A DNA stretch of 64,000 bases from Tolypeutes matacus (GCA_026826555.1 JAKSZT010053837.1:1058861-1122860), one strand, 5' to 3'. Shown: positions 44,053 through 56,944, counted from the first letter of the stretch. Notes: generated by a model not told the origin, from the sequence alone. Numbers and translations: made by a program.

Positions 44053-46640
44053 GCTTTAGGTAGTATTGACAGCTTAATGATGTTTAGTCTTCCAATCCAT
44101 GAACACAGAATGTCCTTCCATTTATTTTGGCATTATTTAATTTCTTTTAGCAGTGTTTTGTAGATTTCTGTGTACAAGTCCTTTACATCTTTGGTTATAT
44201 TTACTCCTAGATATTTGATTCTTTTAGTTGCTGTTGTGAATGAAATTTTTTCTTGATTTTCTTGTCTGATTGTTCATTGCTTGCATATAGAAACACTACT
44301 GATTTTTGAGTGTTAATCCTGTACCCCAAAAACTTTGCTGAAATCACTTATTAGCTCTAGGAGCTTTGTTGTGGATTTTTCAGGATTTTCTGTATATAGG
44401 ATCATATCATCTGCAAATAGGGAGAGTTTTACTTCTTCCTTTCCTTTCTTTTTCTTGCCTAATTGCCTTGGCAAGAACTTCTAGTACAATTTTGAATAAC
44501 AGTGGTGACAGTGGCATCCTTATCTTAGAGAGAAAGCTTTCAGTTTTTCAAGTGGATGTTAGCTGTGGGCTTTTCATATATTTCCTTTATCGTGTTGAGA
44601 AAGTTTCCTTCTGCTTCATGTTCTATGTGTTTTTTATCAAGAAAGGGTGCTGTGTTTTCTCAAAGGCCTTTTCTGCATCAAATGAGATGTTCATGTGGTT
44701 TTGTTTTTTTTTTTTTTCATTCTTTTGATATGGTGTGTTGCATTAATTGATTTTCATGTGTTGAACCAACTTGAATAATTCTTTTAATATGTTGTTAGAT
44801 TCACTTTGCTAGTATTTTGTTGAGGATTTTTGGATTTATATTCATAAAAGATATTGATCTATAGTTTTCTTTACTTGTAGAGTCTCTATCTGGCTTTGGT
44901 TTGAGGGTGATGTTGGCCTTGTAGAATGAGTTAGGGAGTGTTCCTTCTCTTCAATTTTTTGAAAGAGAGTTTGAGCAGAATTGCAGTTAAGTTTTCCTGG
45001 AATGTTTGGTAGAATTTCACTGTGAAACCAGCTGGTTCTGGGCTTTTCTTTGCTGGGAGGTTTTTTATTACTGATTCAATTTCTTTACTAGTAATTGGTT
45101 TTGTTGAGATCTTCTATTTTTTCTTGAATCAGTGTAGGTAGTTTGTGTGTTTTTTAGAATTTGTCCTTTTTATCTAGGCTATCTAATTTATTGGCATCAA
45201 GTTGTTCATAGTATTCTCTTATAGTCCTTTTTATTTCAGCTACGTTGGTAGTAATGTCTCCCTTTTTATTTCTTAGTTTAGTTATTTGTGTACTCTCTCT
45301 TTTTTTCTTAGTCAGTGTAATTAAAGGTTTGTCAATTTTATCGATCTTTTCAAAGAACCAACTGTTGGTTTTGTTAATTCTCTCTACTGTGTTTTTGTTT
45401 TCTATTTCATTTATCTCCACTCTAATCTTTATTTCCTTCCTTCTGCTTGTTTTGGATTTAGCTTGCTCTTCTTTTTCTAGTTCTTCCAGTTTGAAGTTAT
45501 ATCTCTGATTTGAAGTCTTGTTTCTTTTTTAATGCAAGCGTTTATGGCTATAAATTTCCCTCTCAGCATTGCCTTCACTGTGTCCCATATATTTTGGTAT
45601 GCTTTATTTTCATTTTCATTCACCTCAAGATATTTCCTAATTTTGCTTCTGATTTCCTTTAGAACCCATTGGTTGTTTAAGCTTTGTTCTGTTGTGATCA
45701 GAGAATATACATTGTATGATTTCAATATTTTTTAATTTACTGAAACTTATTTCGTGACCCAACATATGGATTATCCTGGAGAATGATCCCTGTGCATTCC
45801 AGAAGAACGTGTAGTCTGTTTTTGTTGGGTGCAGTATTCTATATATGTCTGTTAGGTCTAGTTGGTTTAGTGTATCATTCAAGTCTTGTATTTCCTTACT
45901 GATATTCTGACTAGATGTTCTATCCATTATTGAGAGTGGTGTGTTAAATGTGTTTATTAATGTAAAGCCATCAATATCTCCTTCAGATATGTCAGTATTT
46001 GCTTCATATATTTGACAGCTCTGCTGTTAGATACATAGATATTTATCGTTGTTAACAACCAGAAATAGGTTGCCTATTGTAACAAAAAAAAAATTGTTAC
46101 CTTTTCCTGTGGAATTGTCCCCTTTATCAGTATATAATGACCATAATTCAATATTAGTATAGCCACCCTAGCTTTTTTTTTGCTAACTGCTTGCATGGTT
46201 GTTTTTTTTTTTTTTTTTTTTCCAGCCGTACATCCTCAACCTACTTGTATCTTTGACTTTAAAGTGAACTCTTTCAGACAGCATGCAGTTAGGCCACGCT
46301 TTTGATTCCATCCTTCCAATCTCTGCCTTTTGACTGGAGAGTTTAATCCCTTTTTTTCTTTCTTTATTTTTTTAAGGTGCTGGGACCAGGGATTGAACCC
46401 AGGACCTCGTATGTAGGAAGCCGGTGCTCAACCACTGAGCTACATCCACTCCCAAATCCATTTACATTGAAAGTCACTACTGATAATACAGGACTTACTT
46501 CTGCCATTTTGCTATTTAGCCTTTTTAAGTCTTATACCTATTTTATCCCTCACTCCTGTTAATGCCTACTTTTATATTTATTTGCTTGCTTGTGTATGTC
46601 CAAAAATATAGATTTATCAGTACTTTTTATGGATTTGCAT
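44053..46640 (-). mobile_element. LINE-1 ORF2 endonuclease and reverse-transcriptase part
   Basis: Minus-strand translation shows ORF2: LDLTDIYRILHPTKTDYTFF in the endonuclease, then EIENKNTVERINKTNSWFFE and ITTNVAEIKRTIREYYEQL before the RT. The RT part runs to about 44,060 and breaks off. Many stops. A SINE is inserted at 46,351-46,454. Confidence 0.82.
46351..46454 (-). mobile_element. DAS-type SINE inside the LINE-1
   Basis: 'accagggattgaacccagga' B-box complement and 'actgagctacatccactccc' head. L1 sequence resumes on both sides (...tttaatccc / aaatccatttac...). Confidence 0.83.
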
Positions 46641-46750
46641 TTTACCACCTATAGGAAGTAAGAAGTGGAGTTATATACCAAACAATACAATACAATAATA
46701 CTGGCATTTATAATTACCCAAATGATTACCTTTCATGTTGTTAATCTTAA
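46641..46750. other. Short unclassified spacer
   Basis: No feature seen. Confidence 0.4.
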
Positions 46751-47586
46751 TGTGTGTTTCTGTGGGTGTGAACCCATTACAAATAGGACCTTTGAAGATG
46801 TTATTTTTAGTTAAGGTGTGGCCACCTTAGCCACACCTTAATTCATGTACCTGAAGGCTTTATAAATAGAAACTGTAAGTCACAGAAACTAGAAAGGAGA
46901 GGACATTGCCATGTGATGGGAAGCAAAGATCAAAGCCAAGGAACCCCAGGGTTTGTGGCAGCCAGCACCAGAATGCTACAGTGTTTGGTGAGAAAGCAAA
47001 CCTTTGCAATATCTTGATTTTGGATGTCTTCTAGTCTCAAAACTGAGCCTGTTGCATTGTGAACACACATGAGGGAGAAAGCAACTATGGACCAAAGTAG
47101 ACGTATTATTATAGCAATGGAATAACTTGTAACATTGATATAAAGACAATGGTCGCCAGAGGTTCTGAGGGGAGGGAGAGGGAACAATAGTAAAGGGACA
47201 TTGGGGGGACATTGGAATTGTTCTGCATGATACTGCAATGACGGATACAGGCCGTTATACATTTTACCAAAACCTATTAAATTGTGTGGTGCAAAGTGTA
47301 AACTATAATGTAAACTATCGTCCATGGTTAGTAGCAATGCTTCAATATTTGTTCATCAATTGTAACAGAGGTACCACACTAATGAAAGATATTGTTAATG
47401 GGAGAATGTGTGAGAGGGGCAGGAGGTGGGGTATATGAGAATCCCCTATATTTTTGATATACCTTTTATGTAATCTAAAATTTCTTTTAAAATAAAGGAA
47501 AAAAAGAACCTGAGCCTGTTTTTAAATTCTGTTTAAACTAACCCATTATGTGGTATCTGTGATAGCAGCTCTGGCAAACTAAGACA
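46751..47586 (+). mobile_element. LTR split by a LINE-1 tail
   Basis: Begins TGTGTGTTTCTGTGGG, with 'gtgaacccattacaaatagg' and 'ttaaggtgtggccacc', and ends 'gatagcagctctggcaaact' then aagaca. This resembles xenarthran LTRs I recall. The L1 insertion at 47,054-47,509 separates its last ~65 bp. A 5-bp target duplication was not evident, so the outer ends are approximate. Confidence 0.65.
47054..47509 (+). mobile_element. 5'-truncated LINE-1 3' end in the LTR
   Basis: L1 3' UTR ('cgtccatggttagtagcaat', 'tgtaatctaaaatttctttt') with a short A-rich tail. Perfect 11-bp duplication ctgagcctgtt at 47,043-47,053 and 47,510-47,520. Confidence 0.85.
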
Positions 47587-49285
47587 ATAGGAAGAAGGAG
47601 AAAGAAGAGAAGATTTCTAAGGTCTATGTCAGCAAGGAGACATTTTAGATGATGGCACACGATAGGAACTTATGGAAGAAATTTTGCTTTGAGTGAGTCA
47701 TAAATACACAAATCTGGTTCCCCTGTGTTTTCCTTTCTTTGTACCAAGTAAGGCTTTGCTGTGAGAGAAATCTCCAATTGATCTTGCTAAGATTTTCATG
47801 TAATGAAAGGCTTTATTATTACAAGTCTAGTCTTAAATGAGTCAAATTATTCCTTCTTGGCTTTGTAGCCTTTTGTCCTGAGATGCAAGGGGTTTATAAA
47901 TGTTTCAACTGGATTTCAAATCCAAATCTATTGTGATACCAATTCTGAGAGACTGGCAGAGTACATATTAATCTCATTCAACAGCAGGACACCCAGAATA
48001 TTGCTCCTCCATAAAGAGTTAAATATGGGGTGCTAAGTAAAGAAAAAGAGACCTTAGATGGTGACCTGCCGAAGGTCACAGCTAGTTACTGCTGTGCCAA
48101 CAGGTAGAACCAAGGGCTCTGGAACCCGTTCCACAACCATACCAGACATGGACAGTAGCTGTTGGAAAGCCTCCCATTGGCATACCTTGTGATAAGGTTT
48201 CTTCAGAAATCTTAGGATCAGTTCCTCATCCCAAAATTTCCCATGATTGCATTCTTTTCACCACTACTTATGGGGAATAACATCAAAGTAAAATTTCCTA
48301 ATTTATTTTACACTGATAGTAGTACATGAGGGAAATAAGGGAAATGTTTAAATCATGTACAAGTAACTAGGGTCACACAGTCAGCTTATTCCAATCTTTG
48401 CTTCCTTGAAAAGCAGTCCATTCGCATGATAACAGCAAATGCCTGTTCATCTTCCTACTCCATCTTTAGCTTGGGAGTTTGACTGTAAATACATAAGCTT
48501 GCAAGTCTTTTTGCTTAAGGTAGGAAGAATATGGTTCACATCTAGCTGCATCCTGGGAACTGAATTCAGAGCAAGGCTGAAGCAACAAGTGACTAAAAAA
48601 CATGGTATCATAAGACATCAACCATAGCCCTAAAGAAAGGCACAATCATCAGTCATCAGTCACAATCACAGTTTCAGACATATGTGCTATAGAAGAAAAT
48701 GGTAATAGAGTCAAAAAAGGTATAAATTCTCTCTCCTTATTTACGGTATCTGATTTCCCAATGTCTTTTATATGAAAGGGGGGGGGGGAGTAGGAAATAC
48801 TCAAAAAGTCTGATATTAGAGAGTTATTTTATTGTAGACAAAGAAAAATGAATTTAGAGATCTCAGTATAGAGTTGTTTGATTCCATCCTAAGGCCAGAC
48901 CTCTCTGAAATAACAAATATAACAAGATACAGTTGTTTTACTTGAAGGAAGCCAGAGCAGCTAGCCCCATTACTCGAGAGAGTCCCATTAGAAGAGAAAC
49001 TGGTCATGGCACTCCAGAGATACTCCCCCACAAAAGATTGTGGGACAAAATCAGAGAATGATATCCCTAAAAACCTAGAGAAGAAGGTCAGTCTACTCCT
49101 CTTTGGGTTCCCCAGAGCCTAGCCTTAGACCTAGAATATAGTAGGTTCTCAAAGCTTCTTAAAGAGCAGGGAGAAATTCACTGGGTCAGAACATCCCATG
49201 AGATTAATATTGATGTGCTAATAAGACCCCATTTACCCACTGTTGCATTGGGACCCCATATGACTAGATGATCCGGGAGAATGAA
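47587..49285. other. No gene seen; unclassified sequence with a MIR-like trace
   Basis: 48,050-48,130 ('ccgaaggtcacagctagtta') may be an antisense MIR relic. A run of 10-11 G lies at 48,779-48,789. No supported coding region. Confidence 0.4.
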
Positions 49286-49298
49286 ATCAGATGCTGGA

Positions 49299-49543
49299 GC
49301 CTGCTGGTCTCACCCGCTGGCCATGTAAAGCACAGAGCCTTGGCTTGCATAGAGTTGGCACAATAGCCCCTTCCAGGGGCTTCAAGAAAAAGCAGGAGGA
49401 AGTTCTCAAAATTCCCAGCTGTCTCTTAATCTTCTCCAGAAGAGCCTTAATCTGCAGCAGCAGGTTGAGAGTCCCCAGGGAACAATGATGATGCTGTAAT
49501 TCCATGAAGGCCATGAAATGTCTTAAAAGAAAAGCCATACTAG
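49299..49543 (-). other. Exon-like segment, uncertain
   Basis: On the minus strand an acceptor-like 'ccctctacttctag' (near 49,540) leads into a frame with an amphipathic stretch (LLLQIKALLEKIKRQLGIL) and reaches a donor-like gtgaga near 49,310. No homology recognised. It lies just below the acidic remnant at 49,614-49,850 and could belong to the same former gene. Confidence 0.25.
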
Positions 49544-49613
49544 AAGTAGAGGGAGGGCCCCAGGCTTCTGAAACAGTATCCAAAAAAGGAATTTACTTGC
49601 CAGTTTTCTTCTT

Positions 49614-49850
49614 TTAATATTCTCCACTTCCTTGTCCACTGGATTCCCAGCTATGCTTCTTGTTGAACTCCCAGCTGTCATCAGTATTGCCTTCCCAGCT
49701 GTCCTCTTCTTCCCTCTGGCTTTGCAATGGGTTCTTCTGTGGATTCTTCACTAAGTGATTCAACTGACTCTTCACTGAATTCCTAAATGAAATCCTGTTC
49801 CAAAATTTCACTGCCTACTCCATGGTATCCCTTAGTCTGGACATCTTTCC
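49614..49850 (-). pseudogene. Degraded acidic coding remnant with DSWE repeats
   Basis: Minus-strand reading from about 49,845 is acidic and Ser-rich (DVQTKGYHGVGSEILEQDFI, a stop, then EFSEESVESLSEESTEEP). After a shift of frame it continues with three related motifs EDSWEGNT / DDSWEFNK / KHSWESSG and ends GQGSGEY and a stop. One stop and one frameshift suggest a decayed exon of an acidic secreted or testis-type protein. The family is not recognised. The STEEP motif recalls exon B of the 20-27 kb gene but may be coincidence. Confidence 0.35.
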
Positions 49851-50009
49851 ATGCAAAAGAAATTAAATAAAAGGCAATAAGATAAATGCAAGAAAGAAAC
49901 ACTGAGCATTTCAACAGTCAAAGCAATGTCTGGGATAAGTGTCCCTCCTGAGACATGAGAGGGGATGTCATGCCCGCAATTCTCCATCATTTCTCAAGGG
50001 AAATGATCT

Positions 50010-50115
50010 ATAGTCGTGCTGTCTAATACCAGAGCCCCAAGTTACATGTGACTTTTGAGCACTTGAAATTTAAATGAAATTAATCTTAAATTTAAACAGT
50101 CATGTGGCTACAGCA
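50010..50115 (+). repeat. Ancient interspersed repeat
   Basis: 'gtgctgtctaataccagagc' and 'gagcacttgaaatttaaatg' and 'catgtggctac' resemble the relic at 5,640-5,780. Confidence 0.4.
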
Positions 50116-51774
50116 CAGCTTTTGCAACATTCCTTGGGTGACACAGAGACTTAATCTTTCTAAATTATGGAATGGTTGCCTTTTGCCTGCTATTTGTCCA
50201 GTGTATTTCCCTTGTCGGGAATGAGAATTTCCTCAGAAAAGTAAAAAGTTTGGAAATAACTGGGAAGTTCAGGACTTCACTAGCACAAAAATACTCTGAA
50301 CAGTTTTATTTAATCCTGTTCTTATGGTCCTGCTCTACCCACAGACCAAACTGATTGTCATTATCCTTATTATTATTGACATTAAAAAGAACACTGTAGA
50401 AATAATCATGCCTAGTACCGGTATAGAACACTTAACTTTGTGTTTTTTCCAGAGACTTCCACATTGCTCTCTCATGAAAAGGAACTATCATTCACTAGAA
50501 AAATGTCTCTTAAAGGCCATAGATGAGGCATCTGAGATATCCAGATACTTGGACCCATTTTCTCTTTATGGCTTTATAGTTTAGGAATTGTTCATAATTC
50601 CCATGGCAGCTTTATCTTTATCTAGCAGAGCTGGCTCTGGCTTTCTCCGTTCACTTAACAGCTGCCCAGGGGCTGAGGTCTGAGACCTTCACAAGCTAAG
50701 GAGTCAGGAATTCACCAGCAAGCAAAATACATGTGGGCCTTGGACTCATCCTTGATTTTACCTCTTACTGTTACCTTAAGCTAGTTTCTTCCAGGGGAAA
50801 ATATGCATAATATTTTCCCCCAAAATAACTTTTATGCTGATCCCTAGGAAAAAAAGATGCAAATGTTACTTAACAGTTTTATTATTCTTCAGGGCCCAAA
50901 AACTGTTGCATTTGCCATAATTTAGAAGGCAAACAAAACCTCACAGCCTCCCCTACTGCAAGGGCAATTTTGGTGGCAGTTTAATGCCAATATTTTCTAA
51001 TTCAATTACCCCATGCTTTTCTTTAGAGATTTTTTTTTTCTCTCTCTCTCTCTCTGTGGCAAGGCTTGAAATCAGAATCTATGTCTAATATATTATAGAT
51101 GCTCAAAAAATATTTTTTATACAAATGAAGTAGTTTTTTGGGTGGGAAACAGATCAAGATGCTTACCAAGCCAAGGTGAGAGAGGACTCCTGAAATCTTC
51201 CTCATGGATCAGGCAAGTAAAAAAGTTAGTATACGGCTTTCTCAGCAATCTGGAAGCTGGGCTGTCCCCATCATTTCCTATAAACCTAATTCAAACACTT
51301 TGAACTATCAGGCTTTATTGAACTGTTCAAAGGTGACAGTAAGCTGACTGAAGCAGAGGGTACAGCAAGAAGGCAGAGTCTGCAGGGCCCAGAGAGCAAC
51401 TGAGTTTCCTCGGTTGTACTCCTTTGGAGCAGAGGAAACCAGCATAAGAGGGTTGGGTCGCCCAGGTCGTGCCGCCAGTGGGAAAAGTACTTTCAGCTGT
51501 GCTAAGCCGAGCAAAAACCAAACCCTGACCCTTTTCCCCATTCCAGTCTCCTGAGGATAGGAAGAGAATTGATAGATGATTTACTAAAATTCATTGGATC
51601 AATCATCATAGGCTGAGTATGTGGAAGTCATTGCATAATATAGCACCAAATCAAAGATTAAAAAAAAAAAAAAAATCAAGGATAAAGAAAGGCAAAAGGA
51701 GGAAGGCTGTAATTTGGGAAATGACTTGGAATCTCATGAAAAACATCACTTTCAAAAAAAATTAGGGGAGCAGA
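50116..51774. other. No gene seen; unclassified sequence
   Basis: Short frames on both strands lack splice or domain support. A short (TC)n run lies at 51,037-51,055. Confidence 0.4.
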
Positions 51775-51860
51775 TATAGCTCAAGTGGTTGAGTGCCTGC
51801 TTCCATGTACAAGGTCCTGGGTTCAATCCCTGGTACCTCCTAAAAATTAAAATTAAAAAA
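51775..51860 (+). mobile_element. DAS-type SINE
   Basis: 'ggggagcagatatagctcaa', 'ggtcctgggttcaatccctg', then 'gtacctcctaaaaatta'. Confidence 0.86.
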
Positions 51861-51869
51861 GAATTATAT

Positions 51870-52320
51870 TGAGCAACTGCTGGTGAGGCAGGTCAGAACA
51901 GGGAATTGGGAAAGGCGAAAGAGGAAGTGGGCAGGCAGAGGCAGTGAGCATAACATCTCAGGGGCAACAAAAAGCAGACCCAAGCTATTGTGGGCAGCCA
52001 AGCTTAAGCTGTTATGAGCAACCAAGCCTGAGCTATTACGTGTGAAACTCAGAAAATAAGTGACAACGTCTTGTTCTGCCCAACCGGTGGGGACAGAACA
52101 AACTGACCCTAACCCCTTCCCTACCAACTGAAGTCACAAGGCAAGAAGACCCTCCCATTTCATCCCTACTTAAACCCCAGCCCCAAGTCACGTGGGCACA
52201 CCTCTTAACTAGTAAGAGTGTGTACTTTCACTTTTCTTTCACTTTGTAATAAACTCCCTGTGGCACATCCTTGAATTCTTTCTCACGAAGTGGCCAAGAA
52301 CCTGGAAGCCACACCCAGTA
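51870..52320 (+). mobile_element. ERV1-like solo LTR
   Basis: The 3' half reads 'cttttctttcactttgtaat' then aaactccctg, followed by 'gaattctttctcacgaagtg', the layout of gammaretrovirus-like LTRs (polyadenylation signal variant AATAAA, then R/U5). No internal region adjacent. Exact ends not determined. Confidence 0.55.
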
Positions 52321-53104
52321 GCACTGGGAATAGACCAAGGATGATCAGTTTAGTAATTCAATAGAAAGATTTGTAAGAAAAGGCAAGTACAGAGAATTAG
52401 AGACCTAGCCAAAGTCATTAGCACCATGATCTGTTAATGGAAATAATCAGAATTTTAAAAGCCAAAAGAACAGTAGAATGTGAAAGAAAGAAAATTCTGC
52501 ATGGGAAATTTGGATGGAAGAAAAAAACTGTATTCTGTAGCTGCAGAGCGTACTTTGGAAACATGAGTGCTGTAAATCCAGCTGGCTATTTAGGTTATGT
52601 TTTGGTTTTACAGTATGTTTTACGGGATTGAAAAAATCAAGTTAGAGCACAGGAGGGGGGCGGTGAAGATGAGAGAGAAATTAGGATGCTAGTTAAATGG
52701 TTAAATTCTTCTGAAGGAAAAAAAAGACAGTAGGGGGAAAAATCAGTGAGAAAATAGGTCTCAGTGGAAAGACTGGAGGAGGAAAAGAAGTAACAAACTT
52801 GTAGAAACTCTGAGAAGTAGCAAGACAAAGGACATTTTACCAGGTCCACATGTGACCCAGGAAAAGAAGGTTGAGTTAGTTTCTGTAATTTGCACCCAAA
52901 GAGTCTGAAATATCCTTCTGTGGTTGATCATCTATGTATTGTGTGTCCTCATTGAGGGACTACTAACCTTTTAAAGGGTCTCAGGATGAGAACTGTAACA
53001 CACAAATTATTTTAGAGCAATTGAATTATTTTCAGGATTCTCCAAATATGCCTTTTATCTAAATGTCATTCAAATAACAGATTAGCTGAGCCTCGGTGCC
53101 CTGC
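52321..53104. other. No gene seen; unclassified sequence
   Basis: No supported frame or repeat. Confidence 0.4.
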
Positions 53105-53400
53105 AGTGTTTTTTTTGTTTGTTTGTTTGTTTTTGTTTTTCATGTGTATTGTTGTAAGTATACACGACATAACATTTTCCATTTTAACCATTTTCAAGTG
53201 CACAGTCCAGAGGTCTTCGCTTTATTCACAGCGTTGGGCTGGCATCACCAGCATCCATTGCCAGAACTTTTCCATTCCTCCAAACAGAAACACTCTGTAC
53301 CCATTAAGCATTAACTTCCCATCCCCCCAACCCCGCCCCTGGTAACCTGTAAGCTGCTTTCTGTCTCTACGAATTTGAGTATTCTAGTTATTTCATATTC
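53105..53400 (-). repeat. Old LINE-1 3' UTR
   Basis: (GTTT)n at the left, then 'catttttaaccattttcaag'-like sequence and 'ccagaacttttccattcctc', the antisense of an old L1 3' end. Confidence 0.6.
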
Positions 53401-55699
53401 TGCTCTCAACTTTCCAACAAATTTTCCTTACCTCATGCATAGCCCTTCAAAGGGGACCTAATGATGACCTTCAAGGGGAAGGAAAAGAAAAGCACGTAAA
53501 CAAGGACCTGGCCCTGGTGGTAGGAAGCAAGGCAGTGCCATTGATCCTTGTGTGTGGACGAATGCAGAATGAGTAGGAAAGTGGAAAATGGAGGCAGTGG
53601 AAGGAGTGTGAGGCTCGCCTGTTTGAGTCTAAAGGTTCTCGGCCAGGAGCCTTCAGAAACCTCGTCTCCCTCAACCACACGAACCCACAGGCTGAAGCTA
53701 AACACTTGTGTCTTCTTAGTCACAGAGAGTGAACAGTACCTACACATGGGTGGAATTTAAGAATGAAAAATGGGCGAGGACTCCAGAAGAAGAGAATTCC
53801 AGGGTCAGGAGGGGCCGAAGTGTTTCTCTGAAAAAGCGAAATGCATGAACCCTGAGTTCTGAGAGCATATTTAAAAACAACAGCCTCCAGTTATTGGCTC
53901 TGCCACACACGCCAGAGTCATTTGGGACTTAGAAAGCAGAGGAGACCAGCCTTCCCTCCAAAAAAAAAAAAAAGGCATGGTGCTATTTACAGCCCAAACC
54001 CAAGCCTCCTGGGAAGAACTGGTTCCTCACCCTAGCTTTCCCTGCCCACGTCTCACCAAATAATGCCTTTCCGCCTGGACTCCGCCCAGAAGGGCTCAGA
54101 AAATTCCCCAGCCGTGTGCTCCGCTGGGCCTCCAGGAGGGGGTTCTGGAGACCAAGACAGTCACAGTGGCCCTGGCCTCCGCCTCCAAAGGCCTCGCCCT
54201 TCCCCTGAGTCCATTTCTCACCCCGATCCTTGAGCTGTTGGCTCTGAGTTGGAACCACCCCAGTGACGCTCCCGAGGCTCTCCTGGATGTAAGCTGGGCT
54301 TTCAGGCCCCAGGGGCTGAAACACACAAAGCCTGCGCTGGGCCGGGGCTGCCTCCACGGCAGTGCAGCTCGGCTCTGGGCCCTGGGTCTCAGCGTCTCGG
54401 CCCCCTTCCCTTTGTCTAAATCCTATACATCAGTCAAGTCCCAGGGAGCCGCCTCCAACCACTCAAACCCACAATCTCTTCTTCCCAGAGGATGCACAGG
54501 TTACAATCGTGAATTTGGCTTTTGGTTTGTCATTAAGTTATGCTTTCTCTCCGCACTAAATTCACCATCTCTTTCAGGGCCGGGACACGCCGCTGCCCCT
54601 GTTTGGATATCCAGGGTCCTAAAGAATGTTTTGATAATGAAGATGATGGGGAGTAGGATGACAGTGGTCCTTTTGATTTCGGATATATTCCCAAGCCACA
54701 AACTTGAGTACGTTTTATGTGTCAAGCACTGTGGAGGCACCAAAGAGAACTGGTTTCTCCTCTCTGTCCTCAATGACCTCACGGTCAAATGGGCAAGACA
54801 AACATGTCCACTGCAATGAGTGGTGGGAATGAAATGAACAAGAAGAGGGAAAGCCTTCAGGCAAGTGCAGGCTAAGATACGAGATCCATGCGCGTCCTTG
54901 GAGGTAAGTGTTCCAGCCATTCTCCCAACAGCCATCACCTGAGTCTCGCATCCCAGGTCTCTGGTGAGTGCGCGTGTCTGATGGCATCCACCCTGATCCT
55001 TGCAATTAGGGAGCCTACAATCCAGAGGGGAAGAGAAGCAGGCAGGGAGCTAAGGGCAATGCCCTTGATTAAGGGGGAGCATGCACAAGGGACAGCACAC
55101 ACGCTCTGATCTTAAAAGACTCGGGGAAGGCTCCCCAGAAGGCAAGAAACCCAAAGGATGATTGTTGCTCAGCGAAGGAGGTGGGTGTTGTAGGCAGACG
55201 TTTCTGATAGATGAAAAAAAAAGGAAATCCCTCTTCCCCGGTCTTGTTCCTGGTCTCATGTAGCTACCTTATCTCTGCTGTATTGCTCAGGTATAAAAAG
55301 GAATCTAAATTAGCGAGGGGTGATGAGAGAAGACAGAGAGAAAAAGCAATATTATCTAAAGTCTGCTTTAAGGTTGCATGGGAAATCCACCATCCCAATT
55401 TTTAAAATGACATGGGGTACTGCCTGTAATACATAATATGTAGCAAGCAGATAAAATAAAATACAAAACTATCTACAAAATTTGCCTACGACTAATTTTT
55501 TTTTTTTTTAAAGGGCATGCTACATACGTAATAAAGACTGAGAAGGAACAATATCAAATTATCTATTGTGGTTCTATCTACATTAAAAGACTATGGATTT
55601 TTCTCTTTTATTTTAATAATTGTATTGAGTGAGTACAATTAACCCTTATAAGGGGTAAATTATTTTTTCAAAAGAAAATATAAATATTGCCATTCTTTT
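53401..55699. other. No gene supported; partly GC-rich, L2-like traces
   Basis: 53,980-54,600 is GC-rich, giving long chance frames on both strands (one of 217 codons from 54,166). None has a domain, signal peptide or conserved splice context. 54,700-54,800 ('gtgtcaagcactgtggaggc') resembles an L2/MIR-type relic. Confidence 0.4.
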
Positions 55700-55793
55700 T
55701 TTTTTTTTTTTTTTAGGAGGTACCAGAGATTGAACCCAGGACCTGGTACATGGGAAGCAGGCGCTCAACCACTGAGCTACAGCCACTCCCCTC
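55700..55793 (-). mobile_element. DAS-type SINE
   Basis: T-run, 'aggaggtaccagagattgaa' and 'accactgagctacagccact'. Target repeats ccattctttt and ccatgctttt at 55,690-55,699 and 55,794-55,803. Confidence 0.85.
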
Positions 55794-55809
55794 CCATGCT
55801 TTTTAATGC

Positions 55810-55965
55810 TCTAACATGTATATTAACTCATTTAACAAATCCATATATCAAATGCCAGGCATTGTTCTAAGCACTAGTAGAAAATAAAAGAGGCTTAGTC
55901 CTGCCATAGTGGTGAAGGAAGAGAGCCAATCAATAAGCAAACAAGTAAATATCAATGAATTAGAT
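55810..55965 (-). repeat. L2/MIR-type relic
   Basis: 'aatgccaggcattgttctaa' and 'gaagagagccaatcaataag' are typical of old CR1/L2 or MIR3 repeats. Confidence 0.35.
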
Positions 55966-56220
55966 GGGATTGGTATGGAAAAACGTAGTCAGAGAAGAGG
56001 CATGGGAGTTCTGGAGTAGCGGGTCTGGGGAGGGTCTGCGTATGCTCTATTATAGAGGGGCTCCAAGAAATTTTTTGTTTTGTTTTGTTATTTGTTTTTT
56101 GTTTTTTTCCAAGAAGGTTTTGAACAAAGTGGAGCCAACTGCATGCCATCTGGAGAAAGCGTGTTCCAGCAGGAATGTGACGTGCACAGGCCCTGAGATG
56201 GAAGGAAAAGGGGCTTGGTT

Positions 56221-56276
56221 CACAGGCAGCAAAGGGGGGATGAATAAATAAATAAAATCTTAAAAAAAAAAAAAAA
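56221..56276 (+). mobile_element. 5'-truncated SINE tail
   Basis: Only the SINE end ('ggcagcaaaggggggatgaa' and an (aaat)n/A tail, as at 1,400-1,482). Flanked by aaaaggggcttggtt and its near copy at 56,206-56,220 and 56,275-56,290. Confidence 0.78.
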
Positions 56277-56944
56277 AAGGGGGCTTGGTTAATCTTCTTC
56301 ATGCACTGGTGCCTAGTGTTCTCTCAATAGAATATGAGCAAAACTAAAAGCCATCAGAGAGCAGTTTTCATGAGGCAAATAAAAATATACCAGATTTAAC
56401 TTATTAAACAAATATTTATGAAACGCTTATAAGACATCCAATGCTGTTCTCAGAGCAAAGGGCCAAGCAGAGCCCAAAAGAGAAAAAAGTTCTGGTCCCT
56501 AATGAAGTACAGCACTCCAGTGGAAGGGTCTGACAAGTCAGTTAAAGAACCTGGTATGCTAAATAGTGCAAACGCTAAGGAGGAAAGCAAGGCAGAGGAG
56601 GAGGGCAGGGACTGTGTGTGTTGGTAGGGGAAGAACCGTAGAACCCAGATGGATTCTGAAAGGAACAGGTGAGTCAAAAAGAGGAAAGACATGGAGCTGG
56701 TTTTGCTTTGCTAGAACTGGCTTTGCTAGAATGTGGCTTCATGGTGAGGAAAAAAGATCATAATTTCAAAAGAGCAAAAAAGTTCTTCAGTGCTACCTAC
56801 TACCACATTCCTTGTTATTCCCTCCTTCTGCACAGAGCGACTTTGAGTCACTTGTCCCTCAGCTCACTTGCACTCAAGGAATGCCCTCTCCTGGCAGGCT
56901 TAGCCTAAGCAAAGTGTAATTAAGGAGTCACATCTGCTCGAATA

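Noticed and set aside
54166..54819. 217-codon open frame on the plus strand in a GC-rich stretch
   Set aside because: No recognisable domain, antisense frames of similar length overlap it, and its end runs into an L2/MIR-like relic. Length is explained by low stop-codon frequency in GC-rich DNA.
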